A stretch of 37,873 nt of DNA from a virus, in the IMG/VR virus record IMGVR_UViG_3300048590_000403, positions 1 through 37,873 of that record; one strand, 5' to 3'. The notes under the pieces are model-generated. The model did no database searches and was not told where the DNA came from. It saw only the letters and a list, made by a program, of their open reading frames with translations. The translations under genes and the position numbers were made by a program. This document shows positions 7,670-15,764 of the stretch, piece after piece (position 1 is the stretch's first letter; each line of letters begins with the position of its first letter).

Positions 7670-9915
7670 GTTACGCGACCGAAGTCACCAAAGATTCAGT
7701 CAAAAGCCATGTAATGATTCGAATTCAACCGCGAATCTTGGTGTCGGGGTTCGCCGTTCATTCCGGAAACGTTTACGTCGCAAGTTTAAAAGTTGATTAC
7801 GTTTTTTCGGTCGGCGCTGCGACGGTCGCGAAATCAAGTGCCGCCGCATGTACCGCAAACACCGATTTCTACTATGACGCCGCGGCCGAACTTCTTTACA
7901 TGTATTCGTCAACCGCGGTCGTAAGCGGTGACGAATTCGTCGCGACGTTTGAAATGTATTTTTCAACGCTTTCTTGTCTTTGGTATCGTATCCCGACCGA
8001 TTCAACGACCGATACAGTCGAATGGACCGCGAACATTTCAAGCCCGCCCGACATTTCTTCAAGTTTAGGCGATCAAGCGTTCGGCGTTAACGTTATCGAC
8101 GCAAGCGGGTTTTCGGTGTTCTTTGACCCCGAAAAGCATCAACATTTGATAAGTGAAGCCTCGTTTAAAAATGTTCAAGTGTGGGTTTATCATCTAGCGG
8201 GACGCCTTGAAGTCGCAAACATTGACGCGCTTTTTTACGGGTTACTTGACGACAAGGTGACCTTTGACTTTTCGAACATTCAATTCGGGCTTACGCAAAA
8301 AGGTTTTGAAATTCAGGGCGCGATCGAAACCGCGATTTTTACGGGGTCGCCCGGACCGATTGATTCGGCGGCGTTTAACCAGCCCATTCGCGCGCTTTTG
8401 GGAAGTGTCGGCGATACCGGCACCGAAGACGACACCGGATCGGGCGGCTCGACGACTTACACTTATATTCACGGCTTCGCGCCCGTGAACACAAGCTTCG
8501 ACGATTCAAGCCCGACAACCGCGAACAACCGTCGTTGGGTTTTAGGGTTCGACAACGCGATCGGCGGACCGCCCGGCGGGTCGCCTTCCGGCGGGACACC
8601 AACGGCGAACGGGACTTTTTTAGGCGCGTTTGTTGAAGGGCGACACACGGGCGGGGTCAATAGCGGAACTTACCCGGCCGATTTTACTTGGAAGTCTTGC
8701 TACAGTTTGGGCGGCACCTATGACGATCTTGGTGTCTATTTTAACGTTGGCGACCGGGTTCGGGTTCGAAACTTAACTTCGGTCACTAATTACTACGTCA
8801 AAATCGTTGACCGAATCGTCGCCGGAATCAACGTCGACTTACAATTTGACGCAAACGTCGGAACGGGCAACGTCTTGGTGACGAAGTTTCCAACTAACTT
8901 TGTCGCGCTTGTTCAAAATGGCGTTTACTATGAATTGATGCCGGTTCGCGACTATTACGTCGAGTATCCTGCGTCAGTTGTTTCGGGCGGACCGCTTGAA
9001 CTTTGGTTGACAAGTTCGGCCGAAGCGAACGTCGGCGCGTCAACTATCGACCCGTCAAATGGCGACTATCTTGTCGCGACAATTCGCGCGGCCGGATGTC
9101 TTGAACCGATTCGCGTCACCTTGGACGGCGGGTCGACTTACACGTATTTAAACGGAATCGCCGGGCGAATTTTAAAGTATCTAGCGCATGACATGGACCT
9201 TTTGGACGCCGGGACTTACGCGCTTTCCGACCTTTTCGACCTTCAAAGTTTCGTCGACTTCGCGACGGACTACGACGACTATCATACGGGCGATTTTTGG
9301 GTCACTGACGATTCGTGGTTCACGATCGGACTTTTACCAAACGAACAAGGTTCGGCACCGCCGAACCACGTCGACACGCTTTCACAACTTTTGACCGCGG
9401 CGCGCGCTGTTTTGTTTTATAGCCCGGACGAACTTATCAAAATTAAATCGCTCGAAGCGTCGACAAGTGTCGGAACGATTGAACTTGAAGACGTGGTCGC
9501 AAAGTCGATGCGTTTTGACGTTGATTTTCGCGACATCGACAACGTCATTTATGAAGACTTTGTCGCCGAAGTCGGACTTTTGGGAAGTTCAACGGTCTTC
9601 ACCGAACACCGGCCGTTAAACGTTATCAACGCGAACAACCCGGACGATGGGGGCGCGAATACTTCTTTGCATGGCGCGACTTACGCCCGGCGCGTATCAA
9701 GCCGACCGAACACTTTGCGCCCAAATCGAAAAGGGACGGTTACATTGAAAACGACGCTTCAACTTGTCGCGTCGGACGTTGGTTCGACGGTGACTTTGAA
9801 ATCAAAATACTTGCCGGGGTTTCAATACGACGGCGAGACTATTCATGAAGCGGACTACGTTATCACGGAAATAAAAAAAGGCGTCGACGGGGTCGAAATA
9901 ACTTTGGATATCTAG
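7666..9915 (+). CDS. Tail hub / central tail-tip protein
   Basis: The 749-residue protein follows the distal tail genes and precedes the fibres, the place of the hub or 'tail-associated' protein. Residues 1-200 are beta-rich and resemble a hub ring domain. Around residues 245-320 lies a Gly/Ser/Pro-rich linker (TGSGGSTTYTY, GGPPGGSPSGG). The C-terminal third is another beta-rich domain (RAVLFYSPDELIKIKSLE; VTLKTTLQLVASDVGSTVTLKSKY) ending in EITLDI. No lytic enzyme motif was seen. The ATGA overlap with the previous gene indicates coupling. Confidence 0.6.
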   Translation: MSYATEVTKDSVKSHVMIRIQPRILVSGFAVHSGNVYVASLKVDYVFSVGAATVAKSSAAACTANTDFYYDAAAELLYMYSSTAVVSGDEFVATFEMYFSTLSCLWYRIPTDSTTDTVEWTANISSPPDISSSLGDQAFGVNVIDASGFSVFFDPEKHQHLISEASFKNVQVWVYHLAGRLEVANIDALFYGLLDDKVTFDFSNIQFGLTQKGFEIQGAIETAIFTGSPGPIDSAAFNQPIRALLGSVGDTGTEDDTGSGGSTTYTYIHGFAPVNTSFDDSSPTTANNRRWVLGFDNAIGGPPGGSPSGGTPTANGTFLGAFVEGRHTGGVNSGTYPADFTWKSCYSLGGTYDDLGVYFNVGDRVRVRNLTSVTNYYVKIVDRIVAGINVDLQFDANVGTGNVLVTKFPTNFVALVQNGVYYELMPVRDYYVEYPASVVSGGPLELWLTSSAEANVGASTIDPSNGDYLVATIRAAGCLEPIRVTLDGGSTYTYLNGIAGRILKYLAHDMDLLDAGTYALSDLFDLQSFVDFATDYDDYHTGDFWVTDDSWFTIGLLPNEQGSAPPNHVDTLSQLLTAARAVLFYSPDELIKIKSLEASTSVGTIELEDVVAKSMRFDVDFRDIDNVIYEDFVAEVGLLGSSTVFTEHRPLNVINANNPDDGGANTSLHGATYARRVSSRPNTLRPNRKGTVTLKTTLQLVASDVGSTVTLKSKYLPGFQYDGETIHEADYVITEIKKGVDGVEITLDI

Positions 9916-9925
9916 GGGTTTTAAA

Positions 9926-10384
9926 ATGATTCGCGTTTATGATTTTGTTGGGGGCGTAGAAACGGACACCGATCCGGCCGCAAGTGACCCGGTCGCGGCG
10001 GGCGACGTTGTAACGCTCGGTTACTTACAAGACGGGTTCACCGATTTCACTTTGGCGAATAACCAAGCCGTGACAAACGTGACCGGGCTTTCTTTTGATA
10101 AAACGGTCTATCGGTCTTTTGTTATTGAGTACCAAATCTATAGATCGGCGGCGGGCGGTTCGACGCGCGCCCGCGCGGGTTCTTTAATGGGCGTCACTGA
10201 CGGGTCGGGTTGGGAACTTGTCGAAGGCATGAACGCACAAATGCCCGCGGACACCGACGCGGGGGTCACTTTTACAATAACTTCGGGCGGTCAGATTCAG
10301 TACGCGACCGACGACAATGGGGGGTCATACAATGCTGCGACATCTTTATTCCAGTATAAAATCACGCGCAAAGCTGCGGTTTAG
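9926..10384 (+). CDS. Small fibre-type tail protein
   Basis: The 152-residue product has an N-terminal segment mentioning VAAGDVVTLGYLQD and a beta domain with DFTLANNQAVTNVTGLSFD and WELVEGMNAQMPADTDAGVTFTIT. I recall this second domain from the tips of many phage fibres, where it forms a trimeric receptor-contact or chaperone-like module. It starts after AGGGGT and its last 53 bases overlap the start of the next fibre gene. It has no signal peptide, unlike its two downstream neighbours. Confidence 0.6.
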   Translation: MIRVYDFVGGVETDTDPAASDPVAAGDVVTLGYLQDGFTDFTLANNQAVTNVTGLSFDKTVYRSFVIEYQIYRSAAGGSTRARAGSLMGVTDGSGWELVEGMNAQMPADTDAGVTFTITSGGQIQYATDDNGGSYNAATSLFQYKITRKAAV

Positions 10385-11150
10385 TTTACTTTTACTTTTG
10401 CCGGTCGTCGCTTTTGCGGCGGCGGCAACGCGTTTCGACGCGGTTATCGTTCGTCAAGCTATGTCGATCGGATCGAATACGGCCGCGAACGCGAAATCAG
10501 TCCTAGACTTGGTGTCGACTTCGAAAGGCTTTTTACCGCCGCGAATGACCGAAGCACAAAGGGACGCGATTTCAACGCCGCCGACGGGCTTACTTGTTTA
10601 CAATACCGACGACAATAAAGTGAACGTCTATAACGGTTCGGGTTGGGCGGAAGTTGGCGGGGGCGGCGGCGGGGGCGGCGGTTCGCTTCAATGGATCGAA
10701 TCGACGAATTCGCCATTGTATGACGTCGAAAACGGCGTTTCGATATACGCTTTTGAATCCGGTCTAGCGCAACAACTTTGCGCGAACGTAAAGGTCCCGG
10801 AAACGTATCAAGCGGGCGGACCGATAAAACTTTTCTTGTCTTTCTATTCGAACGATACAAGCGGCACCGTTTTATTTCAAACGGTCACCACGTTGATTCG
10901 TGACGCGACGGACGCCGTTACGTCGACAACAAATCAAAGAACGTCAACGAACTCGGCGGTCACGTTGAGCGGTGCAACGCAAAACGAACCCCAGACCGTC
11001 GAGTTCGACCTAAGTTCAACAATCGGTGAAGTGAACGCCGTCGCGGTCGCCGCGGGCGACTTACTTTTTGCGTGTTTAAAACGCGGGACTGACACCGCAA
11101 CAAGTGACGCTAAAGCCCTTGTCTACAATTCCGAGGTGACATTTCAATGA
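10332..11150 (+). CDS. Fibre-like protein with N-terminal signal peptide
   Basis: I chose ATG 10332 (272 residues) because GGGGG lies eight bases upstream; an in-frame ATG at 10317 has no such site. The N-terminus is basic (SSIKSRAKLR) and then strongly hydrophobic (FSLLLLLPVVAFAAAA), a textbook Sec signal with likely cleavage in the alanine run. The next part (SKGFLPPRMTEAQRDAI, GLLVYNTDDNKVNVYNGSGW) is a fibre motif seen in phage tail fibres and surface proteins. A nine-glycine linker then leads to a 140-residue beta domain. It overlaps the previous gene by 53 bases and the next by ATGA, so the three are co-translated. An exported fibre-like protein in a tail operon is unusual. Confidence 0.7.
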   Translation: MLRHLYSSIKSRAKLRFSLLLLLPVVAFAAAATRFDAVIVRQAMSIGSNTAANAKSVLDLVSTSKGFLPPRMTEAQRDAISTPPTGLLVYNTDDNKVNVYNGSGWAEVGGGGGGGGGSLQWIESTNSPLYDVENGVSIYAFESGLAQQLCANVKVPETYQAGGPIKLFLSFYSNDTSGTVLFQTVTTLIRDATDAVTSTTNQRTSTNSAVTLSGATQNEPQTVEFDLSSTIGEVNAVAVAAGDLLFACLKRGTDTATSDAKALVYNSEVTFQ

Positions 11151-13060
11151 AGACGACAAAATACATTTTCACGTTATTGTTAGCAAATCTTTTAACTTTT
11201 CAACCGGCGTTCGCGGCATTGAACGAAGTCGAAAAGGGGCAAGTCTTCGCACAAAACTTGCTAGACAATCCCGGCTTTGAAAACGGAAAAGCCAAATGGA
11301 CGCCGAACGATACGGCCGATTTTTCAATCAATACGTCAACGCCATTGATCGGAAACGCTTCGGCGCTTTGGGACGCGGACGCGTCTTCGGACACGTTAAC
11401 GTCAACCGCGGTGACAATCCCGCCCGGCATGTACGGGCGAAACATGGTTGTTAGTTGTTTATTTGTTACGGCTTCGGGAACCGCGACACACGAAATTCAA
11501 GCGTATGACGGGTCAAACATTCTAGCCGAAGCGACGATCACGTCGTCAACGACACCGACGCGAACAAGTGTAAACTTCATAGCGCCTTCGTCGGGTTCCA
11601 TTTCTGCGCGCATTTTTGCAAATAGTGACGAAGTTTCAATCGAGATCGATTCATGTCATATTGGCCCCGCAGAAGGCTACAACGTGTCGAATGTTAGTCA
11701 GGCGACGTTTGTGGGCCAACTTCAATATGCGCCAACAGCACTTTGCGGGTGGACGACGACGAGCACATCAATGGCGGCTTTTTCTGCTGATACCGATTGT
11801 GCGGCACCCACGGTGGTTGGTGAAGCGGTCGCACCCGGCACCAAAATACCCGCCGTTACATTTAACAACATGAAGCCCGGATGGTATGAGCTAGAATTTG
11901 ATTTCCAATGCGGAAAGTCTGGCACCGTGACAACTGGCGCTCTGTTTGAAATTTACGATGGGTCTAGCACGGTAAACAGTGCGCAATCTTATTGGCTTTT
12001 TAGTACGGGGGGAAATCAGAGCGCACGTTGCGCGTTAACAGCAAACTTCCAAGTTACTACGCCAGTCAGCTCGGTGACGTATTCTGTTCGCGGTCGCACT
12101 GAATCAAGCGGAACAACAGAAATATCTAACACAGCAAGCCTCGCCCCTTTTACGGCTAGGCTCAAGCGTTTCCCCACGACACAAGAGACGGCTTACACGG
12201 CTGATAAAACAGCGAATAGTTGGAGTGGGTATCATGATTCGACTTGTGTATGGTCGCGAACAAACACCGCCTTTGGTGACTTTACCGCCGATGCGTCGTG
12301 TGCCCTAACTGAAAGGACGAACAGTTCATTCGGCACGGTTTCAACTACGGGATCGGTTTTACCTGGAATAACTTTTACGCCAAGTCGCGCAGGCAGGTAT
12401 TGGATTTGTGCCATTGCAAATGCTGTTTCGGGCGGCACAACTTCGGCAACATGGGCAATTCAAATGATAGACGGCGCTTCGACTGTTATCTCACAGGCGA
12501 CGGGCTATGTCCCAGGTAACGGCGCATATCAAGCGACTAATTGTGGGTTGTATGTTGCAACAAATACGTCAGCAAAGACAATAACACTTCAAGCGAAGTC
12601 GTCGGCAGGGTCTTTGTCAATTAGCGGCGGTGCGGTTGGTAGTTCAATCGAATGGTCCATCTTCCAAATCGACCAATCATTCCCAGCGCCCAACTTGGTC
12701 AATAGTGTGGTTAGTTCATCGTCTGGAACAACCCGAATAGAATATGTCGGGTTCGGGGGGGCAACGGAAGCCACAAACAACTGTACGTCTACGCCATGCA
12801 CGATCTATCGACAATCGGGTGGTATTAGTTCGGTGTCGCGGGCGTCAACAGGTACTTATACAATCAACTTTACTTCGGGGGTTTTCAGCGCCCCGCCTAC
12901 GTGTACCGGAACTGTTGCTTCAATGGGCGTGACTACTGCTATTGTTTCTTTGCAAGCAATCGCCCCGACGACAACGGCTTTTTACATAATAACCTACGAT
13001 CTAGGAACGCCGACAATTAGAGATATAACCGGATATTTTATCTGCATCGGCCCCAAGTGA
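11147..13060 (+). CDS. Large adhesin-like fibre with signal peptide
   Basis: The 637-residue protein opens with a clear Sec signal (KYIFTLLLANLLTFQPAFA, cleavage near residue 23). Residues about 30-175 form a carbohydrate-binding-like sandwich (NLLDNPGFENGKAKW). Two similar domains follow, about 195-345 and 350-510, each starting with a Cys-Trp pattern (LCGWTTTSTS; TCVWSRTNTA) and holding a second and third cysteine. A C-terminal tip domain (about 525-637) has further Cys pairs (NNCTSTPCTIY). It is probably the receptor-binding protein or a secreted adhesin. Base and codon use changes at about 11640: AGG/AGA, CTC and CTG codons appear that are rare elsewhere, which suggests recent acquisition of the binding region. 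Confidence 0.7.
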   Translation: MKTTKYIFTLLLANLLTFQPAFAALNEVEKGQVFAQNLLDNPGFENGKAKWTPNDTADFSINTSTPLIGNASALWDADASSDTLTSTAVTIPPGMYGRNMVVSCLFVTASGTATHEIQAYDGSNILAEATITSSTTPTRTSVNFIAPSSGSISARIFANSDEVSIEIDSCHIGPAEGYNVSNVSQATFVGQLQYAPTALCGWTTTSTSMAAFSADTDCAAPTVVGEAVAPGTKIPAVTFNNMKPGWYELEFDFQCGKSGTVTTGALFEIYDGSSTVNSAQSYWLFSTGGNQSARCALTANFQVTTPVSSVTYSVRGRTESSGTTEISNTASLAPFTARLKRFPTTQETAYTADKTANSWSGYHDSTCVWSRTNTAFGDFTADASCALTERTNSSFGTVSTTGSVLPGITFTPSRAGRYWICAIANAVSGGTTSATWAIQMIDGASTVISQATGYVPGNGAYQATNCGLYVATNTSAKTITLQAKSSAGSLSISGGAVGSSIEWSIFQIDQSFPAPNLVNSVVSSSSGTTRIEYVGFGGATEATNNCTSTPCTIYRQSGGISSVSRASTGTYTINFTSGVFSAPPTCTGTVASMGVTTAIVSLQAIAPTTTAFYIITYDLGTPTIRDITGYFICIGPK

Positions 13061-13115
13061 CGGGTCAGGGGGTGGGGATGAATGTTACAAACACAAAATC
13101 AAAATGGGGGTTTTT

Positions 13116-13550
13116 ATGTTTTCGACTTTAGTTATGGCGCAAGAAACGGCGGCCGCGGTTCCGCAAGACGTTTCGATGATTGATTTCATCACGCTTTTGA
13201 TTCAATCGTTAAACGGACTAAAAGGCGCGGGCGCGTTGGCCGCAGCCGGTGTCTTGGTTCAACTTGTTCTAGCGTTCGCGAAAACACCGCTTGCGGGCTT
13301 GTTCTTTCAAAAGTTACCGTCGGGAATGAAGCTTGTCGCGGTGACAGGCTTGTCCGTTGTCGCGGGTGTCGTCGCGCTTTTAGTAAGTGGTGTCACCTTG
13401 GGGGCGGCGCTTGTTCATTCGTCAACCCTTGCGGCGTTCACGGTTTTCGCGCATCAAGTTTATAAACACTTTTTTCAAAAGAAACTTGAAGCGCCTAAAG
13501 AAGTCGACGTGAACGGAAACGTGGTCCCGCCCGATGCTAACGGTAATTGA
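13116..13550 (+). CDS. Holin-like membrane protein
   Basis: I take ATG 13116 (144 residues), five bases after GGGGG. There are hydrophobic segments at about residues 38-58 and 72-92, and possibly a third at 94-112, followed by a charged, soluble tail (KLEAPKEVDVNGNVVPPDANGN). A small protein with two or three membrane spans whose gene overlaps an endolysin gene by 17 bases is most simply a holin that opens the inner membrane. The short hydrophobic N-terminus before residue 20 is odd. No holin family was matched, so the role is inferred. Confidence 0.65.
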   Translation: MFSTLVMAQETAAAVPQDVSMIDFITLLIQSLNGLKGAGALAAAGVLVQLVLAFAKTPLAGLFFQKLPSGMKLVAVTGLSVVAGVVALLVSGVTLGAALVHSSTLAAFTVFAHQVYKHFFQKKLEAPKEVDVNGNVVPPDANGN

Positions 13551-13962
13551 TATCATTACAAGTTCCGGAAAATACCCGGAACGCGTCGACAGTCACGACC
13601 TAACGGCCGATGTTCTAGCGAACGGGGCGGCGTTGGCGCGGAAAGTAAACGCGCTTCTAGCGGATCTAAAAGCGTTTCACGGTTTAGCCGTTGATCTTGA
13701 AACGATTGAAGTTTCAAGCGGGTTTCGCCCGCCCAAGATAAACGAAGAAACGCCGGGCGCTTCAAAACGTTCCCTTCACATGACTTTAAACGCGGTCGAC
13801 TTACGCGACCCCGAAAACCAAATCGGCAAGTGTATTGAAAAGGCGCCTTGGTTGTTGATCGAACACGACCTTTGGAACGAAAACCCACGTTACACGCCCG
13901 GTTGGTGCCATTTGGACCAAGGCGACCGCAAGAAACGTTTAGTCCGTATTTTCAACCCGTAA
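13534..13962 (+). CDS. M15-family peptidoglycan peptidase (endolysin)
   Basis: The 142-residue enzyme would cut peptide cross-links in the cell wall at lysis. Motifs of the D-Ala-D-Ala peptidase M15 fold are visible: SSGFRPPKIN at 61-70, a zinc-site stretch with His82 and Asp89 (SLHMTLNAVD), and WCHLD with His126. The usual length of single-domain phage M15 enzymes is 130-150 residues. There is no signal peptide or cell-wall-binding domain, so it needs the holin for access. It overlaps the holin gene and is the last gene of the late operon. Confidence 0.85.
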   Translation: MLTVIDIITSSGKYPERVDSHDLTADVLANGAALARKVNALLADLKAFHGLAVDLETIEVSSGFRPPKINEETPGASKRSLHMTLNAVDLRDPENQIGKCIEKAPWLLIEHDLWNENPRYTPGWCHLDQGDRKKRLVRIFNP

Positions 13963-13978
13963 GGTGACCCGACACCAT

Positions 13979-14008
13979 AACGCGCTGCGATTGACCGATT
14001 TGTGCGTT
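13979..14008. terminator. Weak convergent hairpin after the endolysin gene
   Basis: AACGCGC (13979-13985) can pair with GTGCGTT (14002-14008) with one wobble, and TT follows on the plus strand. It lies between two convergent genes, where a terminator is expected, but the stem is short and the T-run poor. Confidence 0.3.
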
Positions 14009-14293
14009 TTAGCGTTCCGCGATCGCCGCTTTGTCAAGCCGACGGTGCGCCGCTTGCGCGACGTCTTCGGCGCGAACAATACGTTCGACAAGTTTAGATA
14101 AGTTTTGGTTTAAATGATCGACTTCAACTTCAAACCGGACAAGCGTTCGGCCGAGTTCTTGGATCGCGCGTGTGTTTTCCTTGATTTCGTCACCATGACT
14201 TTTACGCTTATCGCGCAAGACTTCGAACAGTCGTAACGCTAAAAACGTCACGACCGCCCCAACCAACCCCGCTGAAAGTGAAAAATCCGGCAT
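14009..14293 (-). CDS. Small membrane-anchored coiled-coil protein
   Basis: I use the ATG at 14291-14293, giving 94 residues; the longer open frame crosses a terminator and is probably not coding. The N-terminus has one membrane span (about residues 6-24, LSAGLVGAVVTFLALRLFE), followed by a long charged helix to the end (ENTRAIQELGRTLVRFEVEV, DHLNQNLSKLVERIVRAED). This is the topology of an inner-membrane spanin or of other phage envelope proteins. It lies beside the lysis genes but on the other strand, just downstream of a terminator, and has no clear ribosome site, so how it is expressed is unclear. Confidence 0.6.
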   Translation of the reverse strand: MPDFSLSAGLVGAVVTFLALRLFEVLRDKRKSHGDEIKENTRAIQELGRTLVRFEVEVDHLNQNLSKLVERIVRAEDVAQAAHRRLDKAAIAER

Positions 14294-14317
14294 AATTGAA
14301 AGTGTATTGAAGGTGTT

Positions 14318-14359
14318 AAAAAAAAACAAGGTTAGACGACATGGAACGCCTAACCTTGT
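14318..14359 (-). terminator. Rho-independent terminator (leftward)
   Basis: On the minus strand a perfect 10-bp stem ACAAGGTTAG / CTAACCTTGT (14350-14359 with 14326-14335, 14-base loop) is followed by nine T (14318-14326 as A on the plus strand). It would end leftward transcription after the gene at 14440. Confidence 0.85.
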
Positions 14360-14439
14360 AAACAATCGAAGGAAAACAGCAACAAACCAATCGTCACCAA
14401 GCCCGTATCGTCGCACAACCAAGAAAGCTTGACAACTTT

Positions 14440-14667
14440 TTATAGGTCTAGTTCCGCGCCGATATCCCATTTTGAAATGATGGTGTCAAGCGCGTCGACT
14501 TGGGTCGGCGTCAAATCGCCGGTATTCATGAATTGATTGAAAAGACTTTCGACAAATGTCGGATCAAAGTTCGCGTTCGTGTCCGCGTAGTCCAAAACTA
14601 GCGCAAGTTTTTTGTCGATGATTTGACGCCGCGTTTCCGTGACGCGTTTTGTTTTATTTTGAGACAT
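14440..14667 (-). CDS. Small helical protein of unknown function
   Basis: The 75-residue protein starts at ATG 14667, inside the end of the membrane-protein gene (14-base overlap). Its second half reads FVESLFNQFMNTGDLTPTQVDALDTIISKW, a helical pattern 'F..SL..Q....G.LT..Q...L..I...W' that I recall from many small phage proteins and from linkers in phage replication proteins. The N-terminus is basic. The function is not known to me. It is the last gene before the terminator at 14318. Confidence 0.65.
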   Translation of the reverse strand: MSQNKTKRVTETRRQIIDKKLALVLDYADTNANFDPTFVESLFNQFMNTGDLTPTQVDALDTIISKWDIGAELDL

Positions 14668-14884
14668 AGAATTTTTTAACGGTTACCCGGTAAAGCCCCC
14701 GAAGAACGCCCCAAGCGGCGGCGCTCAAGATGAAAGAAATCAAAACCGCGAACGGAACCCAAAGCGGCGCGAATATAATCCAAAAAGAATAGTCGATAAC
14801 GTGAAGAAACTTTAGAATCAACCCAAGCGATACAAGTAAAATCGGAATCGTGTAATAGTCAACCGACGGCGTTTCGGTTTTCAT
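14654..14884 (-). CDS. Small two-span membrane protein (Fragile-X-F-like)
   Basis: The 76-residue protein has two hydrophobic spans, at about residues 11-28 and 34-58, with the sequence VIDYSFWIIFAPLWVPFAV. This matches what I recall of phage proteins called 'transmembrane Fragile-X-F protein'; that name reflects similarity only and gives no function. It overlaps both neighbours, by ATGA with the gene at 14881 and by 14 bases with the gene at 14440. Confidence 0.7.
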   Translation of the reverse strand: MKTETPSVDYYTIPILLVSLGLILKFLHVIDYSFWIIFAPLWVPFAVLISFILSAAAWGVLRGLYRVTVKKFYVSK

Positions 14885-15108
14885 TTGTCGCCGTCCGAAA
14901 ACTTAACATGTTCGGGGTGAACAAGCTTGACGTGTCCGTCACCAAGTTCGCAAATCGCGACCGTTTCGACCCCGATCACTTCCGTCGAATTCGTCGCGCG
15001 AAGTTTCCTAACGCCCCAACAATGAAATCGCGCCGTTTCGGTGACGGCGACAACTTCGCGACCGTTAAACTTTTTAAAGCTTGCGACAACTTCCCGACCT
15101 TTTTTCAT
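14881..15108 (-). CDS. Unknown small soluble protein
   Basis: I take the ATG at 15106-15108 (75 residues) because it overlaps the upstream stop as ATGA, the rule in this region; the longer open frame to 15279 would be antisense-like and arginine-rich. The protein is beta-patterned (GREVVASFKKFNGREVVAVTE, RFHCWGVRKLRATNSTEVIG) and ends charged. The family is not recognised. Confidence 0.6.
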   Translation of the reverse strand: MKKGREVVASFKKFNGREVVAVTETARFHCWGVRKLRATNSTEVIGVETVAICELGDGHVKLVHPEHVKFSDGDK

Positions 15109-15338
15109 AGGAAACCCCGCCCCTTTAACAGCTTTTGAAGTTCCGCGGTCGCGGGGTTTCTGTTCGCCCACAAAACCCCTTTTAAAAAAACGTCGACCAA
15201 AATCTTTTCCGTCAAGGCGATGTCGCGACGATTGACGTTCATGTCGGCCGCGATACGCTCGGCCGCGACTTCCGCGCAAAGCCTGTACCGTTGTTCGTCC
15301 GTCATCAAAATTGATTCGAACTTTTCTTTTTTAGTCAT
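15105..15338 (-). CDS. Unknown small helical protein
   Basis: The 77-residue product begins at the ATGA overlap at 15335-15338. It is helical, with ILMTDEQRYRLCAEVAAERI and a C-terminal LWANRNPATAELQKLLKGRG. An upstream in-frame ATG at 15374 is possible but would lie deep in the neighbouring gene. The family is not recognised; its place in a run of coupled small genes suggests an early accessory role. Confidence 0.6.
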   Translation of the reverse strand: MTKKEKFESILMTDEQRYRLCAEVAAERIAADMNVNRRDIALTEKILVDVFLKGVLWANRNPATAELQKLLKGRGFL

Positions 15339-15544
15339 GGATGATTTGAACGTAGTTCGCCCGGCAAAAAACACGTAACCCCCTCAAAATCAAAAGCGTA
15401 AGGTTTCCGCCCGCAGTATTCGGTTGCAAGGTCTTGAAGTTCTTGCGACGTGTACGGGCGAACCGGCCGTTGTTGACAAGCGGTCAGAACAAAAGTTGTC
15501 AGAACCGCGACAAAGATCAAAGCTAAAAAAACAAAACGTGTCAT
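15335..15544 (-). CDS. Small lipoprotein
   Basis: The 69-residue protein has a lipoprotein signal: hydrophobic FVFLALIFVAVLTTFV followed by the lipobox LTAC, with the lipidated cysteine at residue 23. The mature part of 47 residues (CQQRPVRPYTSQELQ... ) has two more cysteines. It would be anchored on the periplasmic side of a membrane. Residue +2 is Gln, not Asp, which by the E. coli rule points to the outer membrane. It could be an outer-membrane spanin or an exclusion protein; neither is proven. It has ATGA overlaps at both ends. Confidence 0.7.
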   Translation of the reverse strand: MTRFVFLALIFVAVLTTFVLTACQQRPVRPYTSQELQDLATEYCGRKPYAFDFEGVTCFLPGELRSNHP

Positions 15545-15762
15545 CGGGCGTTCCCAGTCCGGTCGTATTGAAACCCTTTGTTTGGTGACTGGGTTATCGC
15601 ATCATAAACGCGAAGGGAAAATTCGCGCGCCCGGTCGACGTCTTCGAACGTTATGTTCGATCTAAAAACCACACTTTCGACGCCTTCGCTATCGACTAAA
15701 ATGATAAGCGGGCAAAAGCGCCCCGAACTATTCTTTTCGCATCCGATTTGAACCCGTCCCAT
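15541..15762 (-). CDS. Unknown small protein
   Basis: The 73-residue protein starts at ATG 15762, two bases after the stop of a 44-residue membrane protein gene. It has a beta core (RFCPLIILVDSEGVESVVF) and a helix (TFEDVDRAREFSLRVYDAI). There is no signal peptide or known motif. It is translationally coupled to the lipoprotein gene downstream. Confidence 0.6.
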   Translation of the reverse strand: MGRVQIGCEKNSSGRFCPLIILVDSEGVESVVFRSNITFEDVDRAREFSLRVYDAITQSPNKGFQYDRTGNAR

Positions 15763-15764
15763 GT

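Noticed and set aside
8242-8660. Leftward Arg-rich frames inside the hub gene
   Set aside because: They are shadows created by the high CpG and third-position bias of the hub gene.
14294-14470. Longer N-terminus for the coiled-coil membrane protein (frame open to 14470)
   Set aside because: The frame crosses a strong terminator, reads as low-quality protein sequence and has no ribosome site; ATG 14293 starts at a natural domain edge.
15109-15279. N-terminal extension of the gene at 14881
   Set aside because: It would be an Arg/Gly-rich reading of the overlapping gene at 15105, and ATG 15108 makes an ATGA overlap like its neighbours.
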